From contig JADHUV010000010.1 of the NCBI GenBank assembly GCA_016784355.1, positions 1-64,000 on the forward strand: a DNA stretch of 64,000 nt. The letters are read 5' to 3'. Shown here one piece after another: positions 1-7,677 of this stretch; the stretch's first letter is position 1; each line of letters begins with the position of its first letter. The DNA comes from Nitrospira sp. (GTDB lineage: Bacteria; Nitrospirota; Thermodesulfovibrionia; UBA6902). Both the position numbers and the translations under genes were made by a program. Below the pieces are notes generated by a model. It had not been told where the DNA came from and ran no database searches. It worked only from the letters and a program-made list of their open reading frames with translations.

Positions 1-1
1 G

Positions 2-2404
2 ATCGTAAAAGTTCCCATGATATCTAATTTCCCCAATTTTCTGGAAACCCATGTAACACCATTGTTTATGGCTGATATCGATGGGACTCCTGTGAAAGTT
101 GATGGACGAACGCTTCCGTTCAGCGATTCCCTTGAGACCGTCATGGACCTTGATATTAGCGGCCTTGATATAGCTCATTATCTTGCTTACGTTCCTGCGA
201 AGCTTAATTTTAAGCTGCTGTCCGGATCGATTGATGCGCAGACTACTCTGTCATTTTTGCAGTATAAGGATCGTCCTTCTTCCATTATATTGTCCGGGCA
301 AGTGGGGATAAAGAAAGTGCATGCCTTAGATATGGCAGGAGAGTCACTGATTGTTCTGCCATCCCTGGATATCGTGGTCGCACCGTCTGACCTTTCGGCA
401 GGGAAACTTAAGATTGCGAGTATTAATCTGGACTCTCCGGAGATCTATCTTGTGCGGGGCAATGATGGAAATATCAATATTCAGGAAATGGTTCTGGGAA
501 ATGGGGATGATGAAACAGCTGCAGCGGAGAAGGGTGAGGCAGATGCTTTTGTGCTTGAGATTGATGAGGCCGCAGTGCGTGCCGGCAATGTGTTTTTTGC
601 TGATGACTCTATGGACGAATCTGTGAAACTTGCGATGAATAATCTGAATTTTATGATAAAAGGTTTTTCTACAGTAAAAGGTACCAAGAGTAAGGTATCT
701 CTGGATTTATCGATTAATAGTAAGGGGAAGATTGCAGCAGAGGGAAGTCTGGGCATTGAGCCGCTTTCTGCAGTTCTTAACCTTGATTTTAATGATATAG
801 ATCTAATTCAGTTTCAGCCGTATGTTGCGGAGCAGATAAAAATACTTATTACGGGCGGCCGGTTTTCTATGAATGGCGAATTGAAACTTGCTGCTGCAGA
901 GGACAGTGATTTGAATGCAGCATACAGTGGTGATGCGGCACTTGCCGGATTTGCTTCTGTAGATAAGTTGAATGCTGATGACTTTTTGAAGTGGGAGTAT
1001 CTTGATATCAAGGGAGTAAAATTAAATACGAGTCCTTTTGATCTACACATACAGGAAGTTGCACTGTCTGATTTTTACTCAAGACTGATTATCAATGAGG
1101 ATGGAAGCCTGAATGTGCAGGGGATTGTTAAGAGTAAAGAACCTGAGGAAGCAGTCGTATTGCCTGAAGTTGATGAGGTTATGGAGCAGGGCAGTGAGTC
1201 GGCGGATATGGGTTCTGTCAAGATTGATACCGTGACACTGCAGGCAGGAACGATAAATTTTTCAGACCGGCATATTAAGCCTGATTATTCAGCAAGCCTT
1301 TTAGAGATAGGCGGCAGGCTATCCGGCCTTTCTTCCTCTGCCTCAACTATGGCGGATGTAGAACTCGCGGGCAAGCTTGAAAGCTATGCCTCTCTGACTA
1401 TTAGCGGCACCATCAATCCGCTCAGAGATGATCTTTATGTGAACCTTAAGACTGACTTTCGTGATATGGATCTTAGTCCTCTTACCCCTTATGCCGGAAA
1501 GTATGCGGGGTATACGATTAAGAAGGGCAGTCTTTCGCTGGAGCTTGAATATCTGATTGCAGATAAGCAGATTGATTCTCGAAATCGTATAAGGCTGGAT
1601 CAGTTTACATTCGGGGAGAAGGTTGAAAGCATGGAGGCCACAAGGCTTCCGGTGAAATTTGCGGTCTCGCTTATGAAAGACAGCAGCGGACAAATCAACC
1701 TTGATATTCCGGTTAAGGGAAGTATGGAGGATCCCGAGTTCAGTATCGGCGGCGTGGTTTTAAAGATAATAGTAAATATGCTTGTCAAGGCGGCAACCTC
1801 TCCTTTTGCACTTTTAGGGGCGATTGTCGGCGGCGGGGATGAACTCGGCTATGTGATATTTGAGGACGGAAGTCTTGAACTTTCCGCACATGAGACACAA
1901 AAGCTTGACCGGCTCAGTAAAGCACTGAATGACCGGCCGTCACTGAAAATGGATATAGAAGGGCGTGTAGATCCGGAAGGGGATATGGTTGCCCTGAAAG
2001 AGCTTGCATTTATGAAGAAGTTAAAGGATGCGAAACTCAGGGAGACTGTTAAACATCAGGGTAAGACTGCTTCTGTTGAGGACATTATGGTCTCGGATGA
2101 AGAGTATGAAAAGTATCTTATATTGGCATATGAGAATGAAAAATTCCCTAAACCAAAAGATACAGCAGGTAAGGTCAAGGTCCTTCCTTCTGCTGAGATG
2201 CAAAAGCTGATTTTTGCTCATATTCTGATCAGCGATGATGACCTGCGGCATCTTGCTGAGCAGAGGGCACGGACAGTGAAGGACTATCTTCTTAAGGATA
2301 ATGCGGTGGAGCCGGGGAGGGTGATGCTTTTAGATTTACATCAGATTGATCTTGAGAAAGAAGGTGCTGAGAGGAACCGTCGGGTGGTTTTTACGTTGAA
2401 GTAG
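2..2404 (+). CDS. DUF748 / AsmA-like envelope protein, 5' truncated by window edge
   Basis: The frame is open to the left edge without a stop, so the ATG at 17 is very probably internal and the N-terminus (normally a membrane anchor) lies outside the window. About 800 residues are visible. They are long repetitive beta-rich segments of the DUF748 type, part of the AsmA-like superfamily of periplasmic beta-groove proteins linked to lipid transport and outer-membrane homeostasis. The DUF748 hallmark of predicted sheets with 'NGTPF'-like and 'LDISGLDIAHYL'-like stretches occurs near the start and recurs. The last 170 residues change character: a helical, charged segment followed by a stretch resembling an OmpA-type peptidoglycan-binding end (A-E-Q-R-A-R-T-V near residue 750). 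The substrate is unknown. It is followed by a promoter-like sequence and a terminator, so it is probably the last gene of its unit. Confidence 0.75.
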   Translation: MVKVPMISNFPNFLETHVTPLFMADIDGTPVKVDGRTLPFSDSLETVMDLDISGLDIAHYLAYVPAKLNFKLLSGSIDAQTTLSFLQYKDRPSSIILSGQVGIKKVHALDMAGESLIVLPSLDIVVAPSDLSAGKLKIASINLDSPEIYLVRGNDGNINIQEMVLGNGDDETAAAEKGEADAFVLEIDEAAVRAGNVFFADDSMDESVKLAMNNLNFMIKGFSTVKGTKSKVSLDLSINSKGKIAAEGSLGIEPLSAVLNLDFNDIDLIQFQPYVAEQIKILITGGRFSMNGELKLAAAEDSDLNAAYSGDAALAGFASVDKLNADDFLKWEYLDIKGVKLNTSPFDLHIQEVALSDFYSRLIINEDGSLNVQGIVKSKEPEEAVVLPEVDEVMEQGSESADMGSVKIDTVTLQAGTINFSDRHIKPDYSASLLEIGGRLSGLSSSASTMADVELAGKLESYASLTISGTINPLRDDLYVNLKTDFRDMDLSPLTPYAGKYAGYTIKKGSLSLELEYLIADKQIDSRNRIRLDQFTFGEKVESMEATRLPVKFAVSLMKDSSGQINLDIPVKGSMEDPEFSIGGVVLKIIVNMLVKAATSPFALLGAIVGGGDELGYVIFEDGSLELSAHETQKLDRLSKALNDRPSLKMDIEGRVDPEGDMVALKELAFMKKLKDAKLRETVKHQGKTASVEDIMVSDEEYEKYLILAYENEKFPKPKDTAGKVKVLPSAEMQKLIFAHILISDDDLRHLAEQRARTVKDYLLKDNAVEPGRVMLLDLHQIDLEKEGAERNRRVVFTLK

Positions 2405-2433
2405 GATATGTTCTGAAATTAATCCCCCCTGGA

Positions 2434-2462
2434 TTGACAATAATCCAACCTCATGGTACGGT
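2434..2462 (+). promoter_or_regulatory. Candidate sigma-70 promoter of the cspA transcript
   Basis: A perfect TTGACA (2434-2439) is followed 17 bases later by TACGGT (2457-2462), which is preceded by TG-N and could act as an extended -10. Transcription would begin near 2469, upstream of the hairpin at 2492-2533. The -10 matches the consensus at only three positions, so this rests mainly on the -35 box and spacing. Confidence 0.35.
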
Positions 2463-2491
2463 ATGTATTAAGTATCAGAAGTTTTTGCATC

Positions 2492-2533
2492 AGACCAGAT
2501 CATAAAGACTTTATCTTTGTGGTCTTTTTTTTA
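2492..2533 (+). terminator. Rho-independent terminator or cspA leader attenuator
   Basis: AGACCA (2492-2497) pairs with TGGTCT (2520-2525). Inside it ATAAA pairs with TTTAT around a GAC loop, and an eight-base T run (2525-2532) follows. It sits between the DUF748 stop (2404) and cspA (2588). It may simply end the DUF748 transcript. Because the only promoter-like sequence lies before it, it may instead act as an attenuator in the cspA leader. Confidence 0.6.
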
Positions 2534-2587
2534 TAAAAAATCAGGTCGTTCTGACGCTTTAGTCTATATGTAAGGAGGTAAGGAAAA

Positions 2588-2788
2588 ATGAATAACGGTA
2601 CAGTTAAATGGTTTAACGAAACTAAAGGTTTTGGCTTTATTGCCAGCGATAGCGGCGAAGATGTTTTCGTTCATTATTCTTCAATAGCAGGTAACGGATT
2701 TAAGTCCCTTTTCGAAGGCGACGCCGTCAGCTATGAAGTTGAGCAGGGTCCTAAGGGTCTTAAAGCAATCAATGTTATGAAAGCGTAG
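2588..2788 (+). CDS. cspA: Cold-shock domain protein (CspA family)
   Basis: A 66-residue single cold-shock domain, the usual length for the family. It binds single-stranded RNA and DNA and melts mRNA secondary structure in the cytoplasm. RNP1 is visible as K-G-F-G-F-I (residues 13-18) and RNP2 as V-F-V-H-Y (26-30); the N-terminal N-G-T-V-K-W-F-N is typical. A strong ribosome-binding site TAAGGAGG (2571-2578) lies nine bases before the ATG. The gene is monocistronic: a hairpin follows it and the next gene has no obvious ribosome site. The leader contains a terminator-like hairpin, which suggests control by read-through. The symbol is given at family level; the sequence alone cannot say whether it is cold-induced. 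Confidence 0.95.
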   Translation: MNNGTVKWFNETKGFGFIASDSGEDVFVHYSSIAGNGFKSLFEGDAVSYEVEQGPKGLKAINVMKA

Positions 2789-2797
2789 TTTCTCTTT

Positions 2798-2822
2798 CAG
2801 GTCCCTGTACTGCAGGGACCTG
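2798..2822 (+). terminator. Perfect 10-bp stem-loop after cspA
   Basis: CAGGTCCCTG (2798-2807) and CAGGGACCTG (2813-2822) form a perfect 10-bp stem with a 5-base loop, ten bases past the cspA stop. No T tract follows directly, so it may stabilise the mRNA 3' end or be a weak terminator rather than a classic intrinsic one. Confidence 0.5.
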
Positions 2823-2887
2823 ACTACTCTCCCCCCGCTGTTTTCTTTTTAAAATCTGCAGGCTTAATTTGTTATTATGTAAACAAT

Positions 2888-3355
2888 ATGGAATCACTTC
2901 TTGCTGTTGATGCCGGACTCCGGGCTGGTCTAGCACTTTATTCACGCAACGGACGCCTTTGCTGGTACCGGTCAAAAAATTTCGGGACAAATGCAAGCCT
3001 GAAAAGGGGCGCACATGCCCTGCTTGGCAGCATCCCTGATCTTAAGATGATTGTTATTGAGGGTGGGGGAACGCATGCCGTAATATGGGAACGGGAGGCG
3101 CTACGCAGAAAACTTGGGGTCAAAATGATTCATGCGGGCGTATGGCGGCAGAAGTTGCTATATCCAAGGGAGCAGAAAAGCGGACAGGATGCAAAGCACT
3201 TTGCTGATGATCTGGCCCGCAGGACTATAGAGTGGTCAGAGATAACACGTCCGACATCCCTGAGACATGATGCAGCAGAGGCTATATTAATAGGCCTCTG
3301 GGCAGTGTTGGATGAGGGGTGGTTGGAGACGATGCCGAAGGATCTCAGGCGGTAA
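2888..3355 (+). CDS. RuvC/RNase H-fold nuclease-like protein, function unknown
   Basis: A 155-residue protein with the layout of small RuvC-like Holliday-junction resolvases. The first strand L-L-A-V-D-A-G-L carries D8, a second strand I-V-I-E-G-G-G carries E58, and a late helix L-R-H-D-A-A-E-A carries D128 and E131. Those positions fit the metal-binding acidic residues of the RNase H superfamily. I cannot match it to a named family. RuvC itself is normally about 160-180 residues but would show stronger motifs, and YqgF is shorter. There is no clear ribosome site before the ATG. It sits alone between cspA and a tandem repeat array. A nuclease of mobile-element origin is possible. The fold assignment is inference from motif spacing. 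Confidence 0.6.
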   Translation: MESLLAVDAGLRAGLALYSRNGRLCWYRSKNFGTNASLKRGAHALLGSIPDLKMIVIEGGGTHAVIWEREALRRKLGVKMIHAGVWRQKLLYPREQKSGQDAKHFADDLARRTIEWSEITRPTSLRHDAAEAILIGLWAVLDEGWLETMPKDLRR

Positions 3356-3371
3356 TATCTTTCTATGTGCC

Positions 3372-3459
3372 TTTGTGCCTATGCCCCTTTGTGCCTACGC
3401 CCCTTTGTGCCTATGCCCCTTTGTGCCTATGCCCCTTTGTGCCTACGCCCCTTTGGGCC
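3372..3459 (+). repeat. 16-bp tandem repeat, five copies plus a partial
   Basis: The unit TTTGTGCCTAYGCCCC repeats exactly end to end at 3372, 3388, 3404, 3420 and 3436, differing only at the Y position (T,C,T,T,C). A decayed half copy follows (TTTGGGCC). A period of 16 is not a multiple of three, so the array is not protein coding, although an open frame runs across it by chance. It begins 17 bases after the RuvC-like gene and ends about 80 bases before xseA. Confidence 0.92.
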
Positions 3460-3538
3460 TGCATTTCTAGCAAAGATACAGTAAAATATTCGAGTTGCAT
3501 TTATTAATCTCTAGAGGCTGCAATCAGGTTTCTTGATC

Positions 3539-4786
3539 ATGATGAACAAAACACTTACATTATTCGAATTAAATCAACTCATCCGCACTGTACTGGAGAG
3601 CTCCCTTGGGAATACGTTTCTTGTCACTGCGGAGATAGCTTCCTGTAATGTGAAAAACCATTGCTACCTTTCGCTGGTTGATAAAGATGGAGATTCCATA
3701 ACCGCAGAAGCAGGGGCTGTGATCTGGGCGGGGAAATATCGCGGCATCGCCTCACGTTTTAAAAAGGCAACCGGCATGGACCTGAAAAAGGGCATTAAGA
3801 TTTTGTTTGAGGCAGAGATCAGCTTCCATGAAAGGTATGGACTGAAACTAAATATATCTGATATTGATCCCTCTTATACAGTAGGGGAGATGGCCGTAAA
3901 GCGGAAGGAGATTTTGGAGAGGCTTGGCCGTGAGGGGCTTCTTGAGCTAAACAGGCAGCTCGCATTTCCAGCAGTTCCTCAGAGGATCGGTATTATTTCT
4001 TCTGCAACTGCCGCAGGATATGAGGACTTTATGAATCATCTTTTGCATAATCCTTATGGCTATGTCTTTGAGAGCAGGCTTTATGAAGCAGCTATGCAGG
4101 GAGATAATGCAGAGTCTACAATTGTAAAGGCCCTTGATAGGTGTCGGGCCGATGCAACCTCCCTTGATCTTGTGGTTATCGTCAGAGGTGGCGGGGGTCA
4201 GACCGATCTGAGTTGTTTTGACAATTATGAGATAGGCCGGGCAATCGCTATGATGCCGCTTCCGGTACTTTCCGGTATAGGTCATCACCGGGATATAACC
4301 GTAACGGATGAAGTCTCCAATATGCAGGCCAAGACACCTACCGGTGCAGCGGATATATTGATAAACAGGATTCGGGAATACGAAGATCGTCTGGATGCCC
4401 TTGCAGGCGCTATGGTTTCAGGTGCGGGCAGGCTTACAACGATAATGCAGTCAGGGCTTGCTTCGCTGGTCAGGAGACTGGAACTATCAGTTCGCGGCAT
4501 TATCAGTGATAACCGGCATAAACTTGAAGCTCTGCAGAAGGGAGTACAGTATTCCCGGAAATTTATAAAGAATGAACAGGAACGGCTTGCAGCAAGGGAA
4601 GGGCATATTGCGCTGCTTAATCCCCTTAATATTATGAAAAGGGGCTATAGTATTACCTATAGCAGCCGCGGCATCGTGCGATCAGCGGATGATGCCGCAA
4701 TTGGAGATAGTCTTCGTACGATCCTTCTTGACGGTGAACTTCTACAGACAGTTGATAAAATTAAAATGAAAAAGGGCAAAAAATGA
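3539..4786 (+). CDS. xseA: Exodeoxyribonuclease VII large subunit
   Basis: The large, catalytic subunit of exonuclease VII, which degrades single-stranded DNA from both ends in the cytoplasm. It has about 415 residues, normal for the family. The N-terminal OB fold (about 1-105) binds DNA. The central nuclease domain has V-R-G-G-G-G-Q-T-D-L and later G-I-G-H-H-R-D followed by K-T-P-T-G-A-A-D, matching the family RGGG..., GIGHE.D and TPT.AAE motifs with small variations. A coiled-coil C-terminal region ends the protein. I chose the ATG at 3539: a TTG at 3533 also opens the frame, but it lies only four bases from the AGG ribosome site at 3526. The stop overlaps the xseB start in ATGA, so the two subunits are translationally coupled. 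Confidence 0.95.
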   Translation: MMNKTLTLFELNQLIRTVLESSLGNTFLVTAEIASCNVKNHCYLSLVDKDGDSITAEAGAVIWAGKYRGIASRFKKATGMDLKKGIKILFEAEISFHERYGLKLNISDIDPSYTVGEMAVKRKEILERLGREGLLELNRQLAFPAVPQRIGIISSATAAGYEDFMNHLLHNPYGYVFESRLYEAAMQGDNAESTIVKALDRCRADATSLDLVVIVRGGGGQTDLSCFDNYEIGRAIAMMPLPVLSGIGHHRDITVTDEVSNMQAKTPTGAADILINRIREYEDRLDALAGAMVSGAGRLTTIMQSGLASLVRRLELSVRGIISDNRHKLEALQKGVQYSRKFIKNEQERLAAREGHIALLNPLNIMKRGYSITYSSRGIVRSADDAAIGDSLRTILLDGELLQTVDKIKMKKGKK

Positions 4787-4992
4787 GTGATTTTCCGACG
4801 TACTCCGAGGCCATTGAGGAGATAGATGCTATTGTAGAGGAAATAGAGGGCGAGTCGGTTGACCTTGATGTGTTGTCATCGAAGGTGCAGAGGGCAGCTG
4901 AACTGATTAAGCATTGCAAGAGCAGGCTGAGAAAAACAGATAAGGAAATTACTGGAATATTGAAAGAATTTGATGCTGAGAGTGAAAATTAA
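4783..4992 (+). CDS. xseB: Exodeoxyribonuclease VII small subunit
   Basis: A 69-residue, almost wholly helical protein of the XseB family; several copies wrap the coiled coil of XseA to form active exonuclease VII. The diagnostic features are the early S-E-A-I-E-E-I-D-A-I-V-E-E-I-E heptad pattern and the later L-I-K-H-C-K-S-R-L segment. It starts inside the xseA stop (4-base ATGA overlap), the usual arrangement. In many bacteria ispA and dxs follow xseB. Here those genes lie 32 kb away on the other strand and an H-NOX gene follows instead. Confidence 0.93.
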   Translation: MSDFPTYSEAIEEIDAIVEEIEGESVDLDVLSSKVQRAAELIKHCKSRLRKTDKEITGILKEFDAESEN

Positions 4993-5033
4993 CATTATTA
5001 TATCTTTATGATATTCAGGAGAAAGTATTAAGT

Positions 5034-5576
5034 ATGTACGGTCACATTTTTGCGGGAATGGAAAGGTTTGTATCTGATACCTATGGCAGTAAAGCATGGG
5101 CGAAGGTTGTCAATGAAGCAGGTGCAGGTATTGAAAAATATTTAATTTTGCAGGAATACCCGGACAGCGAGGTTGAATCTCTGATTACAACTATATCTGG
5201 AGTCGCGGGTAAGTCCTCGCAGGATATACAATTTGAGTTAGGACAATTTATGGCAGAATATTTTGCCAGGACATATAAGGTGTTTTTTAAACCTTCTTGG
5301 GATTTCTATGAGTTACTGGAAAATGTCGAGAATACGGTTCATCGGGAATTGAGGTTATATAATCCCGGGATGACGCCGCCTGAACTTTCCTGCAGCAGGG
5401 TAGGGTCGAGGGAGGTGCTGATTAAGTACAACTCTCCAAGACATATGTGCGCCTTTGCCCGTGGACTTGTTCAGGGCTTTGCAACACATTACGGTGAGGA
5501 AATCGAGATTGTCGAGGATGACTGCATGCTGGATGGGAAAAAGGAATGTCTTATTAAGGTAAAGGGGGGTGGGTAA
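5034..5576 (+). CDS. Stand-alone H-NOX (haem nitric oxide/oxygen binding) protein
   Basis: A 180-residue protein covering one complete H-NOX domain, the haem sensor fold shared with soluble guanylate cyclase. The proximal haem ligand is expected at H103 (T-V-H-R-E-L), P116 fits the conserved proline that distorts the haem, and the haem-propionate motif YxSxR is intact as Y132-N-S134-P-R136. The N-terminal M-Y-G-H-I-F and the C-terminal C-x8-C segment also fit. The position five residues after the YxSxR arginine, where oxygen-binding members carry a distal tyrosine, is F141; NO-selective sensing is therefore more likely (inference). Partners are normally an adjacent histidine kinase or diguanylate cyclase. 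None is here: xseB lies upstream and yajC downstream. Its target is unknown. Confidence 0.88.
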   Translation: MYGHIFAGMERFVSDTYGSKAWAKVVNEAGAGIEKYLILQEYPDSEVESLITTISGVAGKSSQDIQFELGQFMAEYFARTYKVFFKPSWDFYELLENVENTVHRELRLYNPGMTPPELSCSRVGSREVLIKYNSPRHMCAFARGLVQGFATHYGEEIEIVEDDCMLDGKKECLIKVKGGG

Positions 5577-5616
5577 GTAATGTATATCGCCCCTTTCCCT
5601 TACCCCCTCTGTTTTT
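5571..5616 (+). terminator. Possible weak terminator after the H-NOX gene
   Basis: GGGTAAG (5571-5577) can pair with CTTACCC (5599-5605) over a 21-base loop, and five T residues follow at 5612-5616. The stem is short and the loop long, so support is modest. It would separate the H-NOX gene from yajC. Confidence 0.3.
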
Positions 5617-5699
5617 AAATCAGTCCCTTGATTAATAAAACCCTCGCGATGTATAGTAAACGTCATTAAATTTCGTTAATAATATCCGGAGGATAGATT

Positions 5700-6038
5700 A
5701 TGTTTTTGGACAAGGCTTATGCAATGGCACCACCGACAGGCGGAGCAGACGGGGCACCACAGGGTATCGGTGCGATGCTCTCCTCTTTTATGCCGCTTAT
5801 TCTGATATTTGTAATTTTTTATTTTCTCCTTATTCGTCCGCAGCAAAAGAAGGCAAAAGAGCATAAGGAGATGCTGGACAACATTAAAAAGGGTGATAAG
5901 GTAGTGACCAGCGGCGGGATTTACGGATTTGTCGATGCTATAGAGGGCGATATCGTGACTTTGAAAATAGGCATTAAAGATGATGTCAAGATAAAGATTG
6001 GCCGTAGTTATATTGCCGGTCTTAGAACGGGAGAATAG
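5700..6038 (+). CDS. yajC: Preprotein translocase accessory subunit YajC
   Basis: A 112-residue single-span inner-membrane protein that associates with SecDF and SecYEG. A short, small-residue-rich N-terminus precedes the membrane segment (about 28-46), which ends in the diagnostic L-L-I-R-P-Q-Q-K-K. The cytosolic tail has the K-G-D-K-V-V-T-S-G-G motif at about 64-73. GGAGG lies seven bases before the ATG. It starts the yajC-secD-secF unit, with secD following after a few bases. Length and motifs are fully typical. Confidence 0.95.
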   Translation: MFLDKAYAMAPPTGGADGAPQGIGAMLSSFMPLILIFVIFYFLLIRPQQKKAKEHKEMLDNIKKGDKVVTSGGIYGFVDAIEGDIVTLKIGIKDDVKIKIGRSYIAGLRTGE

Positions 6039-6045
6039 CGGAAAC

Positions 6046-7677
6046 GTGCATAAGAAATTTTTCTGGCGGATATCGTTAATTGCGGCATCACTTCTTTTAT
6101 CAATAATATTTTATCTTCCATCCTTTGATGCAATGAGGGATTCCCTTCCTGAGTGGCTTCAGGAGTACGGCATAGTGCTGGGACTGGATCTTCAGGGTGG
6201 TATTCACCTGGTGTATGAGGTGGATGGAGATAAGGCCGTTGAGGTAACGGTCGAGAGGATCGCTTCGAGGCTTATTAATATATTTAAGGATGAGAAAGTT
6301 CCCGGTGTTCTTGTGAGTCAGGAAGGGCTGAACATTACTATTACGCCTAATACTGAAGAGATTTATGAAATAGTATCGAAGCAGTACGGCAACTTAAAGA
6401 TAGTATCCAGATTGGATGAGAGCATTACTTATACAATAAGTGCCTCAGAGATCGAGAACATAAAAGACCAGTCAGTAGATCAGGCCCTTGAGACTATACG
6501 TAACAGGGTGGATGCCTTTGGTGTGGCAGAGCCGACAATTCACAGGCAGGCGAACAATGAGATCGTGATACAGCTTCCCGGCGTTAAGGATACTGAGCGG
6601 GCTATTGAGCTTGTTGGAACAGCAGCGATACTCGAATTTAAGATACTTGATAGTGAATCACCGATAGCTGCACAGTTGCCCGTAAGAATTACTGCTTCTC
6701 AGGAAGCCGGAGTGCTTGCTGAGTTTGCTGAGAAAATACCTGCTGATGATGAGATATTGTTTGGCAGGGTGAAAAGTGAAGAAGTGGTCGAGGATCTTGG
6801 CAATGAGTACCGCTCTGTCTATCTGGTGAAGAAGCGGGCTCCTTTAACCGGTGCTTTTCTATCTGAGGCCAGAGTCGAAATTGATAATAGAAGCAGTACT
6901 CCTGCGGTTGCCATCTCTTTTGATTCCGAGGGATCAAAAATTTTTGAAGAGGTTACCACTAATAATGTAAACAAGCGTCTTGCGATTGTCCTTGATGAAA
7001 ATGTCTATTCCGCTCCTAATATTAATGAGCCGATTTCCGGTGGAAGTGCAACGATATCAGGGGACTTTACCATGGAAGAGGCACGTGATCTTGCTATTGT
7101 ATTAAGGTCAGGTTCTTTGCCTGCTCCGCTGAAGATGCTTCAGAATATCACAGTAGGCCCCTCGCTCGGTAAGGATTCCATTGCTGCAGGAATTAATGCA
7201 GGACTTATTGGTGCATTGCTGGTGGTTGTATTTATGGTTATCTATTATAAAATGTCCGGAGTGATAGCGAACTTTGCCCTTGTACTTAATATAGTAGTTT
7301 TGATGGGTATTCTCTCGGCCTTCAATGCCACACTGACCCTTCCGGGTATAGCAGGTGTCATCCTAGCGATAGGTATGGCCGTAGATAGTAATGTACTCAT
7401 GTTTGAGAGGATAAGAGAAGAGATGCGTATAGGTAAAACTCCGCGTGCTGCAATAGACTCTGGTTATGACAAGGCCTTCTGGACTATATTCGATTCTCAT
7501 GTAACTACACTTATAACCGCGATCGTACTGTTTCAGTTCGGTACCGGCCCGATCAAGGGCTTTGCCGTAACACTGGGTGTGGGTGTGTTTATCAACCTTT
7601 TTACGGCCCTTATAGGTACCAAGACAATATTTGATCTTATAACAACGAAATATGAGGTTAAGAAGCTTAGCATATGA
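6046..7677 (+). CDS. secD: Protein translocase subunit SecD
   Basis: An RND-family membrane protein that, with SecF, uses the proton gradient to pull secreted proteins out of SecYEG. From the GTG at 6046 it has 543 residues. TM1 is at about 7-25, followed by the D1 motif G-L-D-L-Q-G-G (46-52), the long periplasmic P1 domain, and five C-terminal membrane segments containing A-I-G-M-A-V-D-S-N-V-L and F-E-R-I-R-E-E. The frame also opens at a TTG at 5998, but that would overlap yajC by 41 bases and place a non-membrane extension ahead of TM1, so GTG 6046 is preferred. Its stop overlaps the secF ATG by four bases. Confidence 0.94.
   Translation: MHKKFFWRISLIAASLLLSIIFYLPSFDAMRDSLPEWLQEYGIVLGLDLQGGIHLVYEVDGDKAVEVTVERIASRLINIFKDEKVPGVLVSQEGLNITITPNTEEIYEIVSKQYGNLKIVSRLDESITYTISASEIENIKDQSVDQALETIRNRVDAFGVAEPTIHRQANNEIVIQLPGVKDTERAIELVGTAAILEFKILDSESPIAAQLPVRITASQEAGVLAEFAEKIPADDEILFGRVKSEEVVEDLGNEYRSVYLVKKRAPLTGAFLSEARVEIDNRSSTPAVAISFDSEGSKIFEEVTTNNVNKRLAIVLDENVYSAPNINEPISGGSATISGDFTMEEARDLAIVLRSGSLPAPLKMLQNITVGPSLGKDSIAAGINAGLIGALLVVVFMVIYYKMSGVIANFALVLNIVVLMGILSAFNATLTLPGIAGVILAIGMAVDSNVLMFERIREEMRIGKTPRAAIDSGYDKAFWTIFDSHVTTLITAIVLFQFGTGPIKGFAVTLGVGVFINLFTALIGTKTIFDLITTKYEVKKLSI

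Noticed and set aside
3372..3459. CRISPR array
   Set aside because: The units are contiguous with no spacers and only 16 bp long, and no cas genes are near.
3319..3507. A 62-codon plus-strand frame over the 16-bp repeat
   Set aside because: The period is not a multiple of three, the start lies inside the RuvC-like gene, and the residues only mirror the repeat.
5998..6045. TTG start extending SecD by 16 residues
   Set aside because: It would overlap yajC by 41 bases and put a non-family segment ahead of TM1; GTG 6046 fits SecD.
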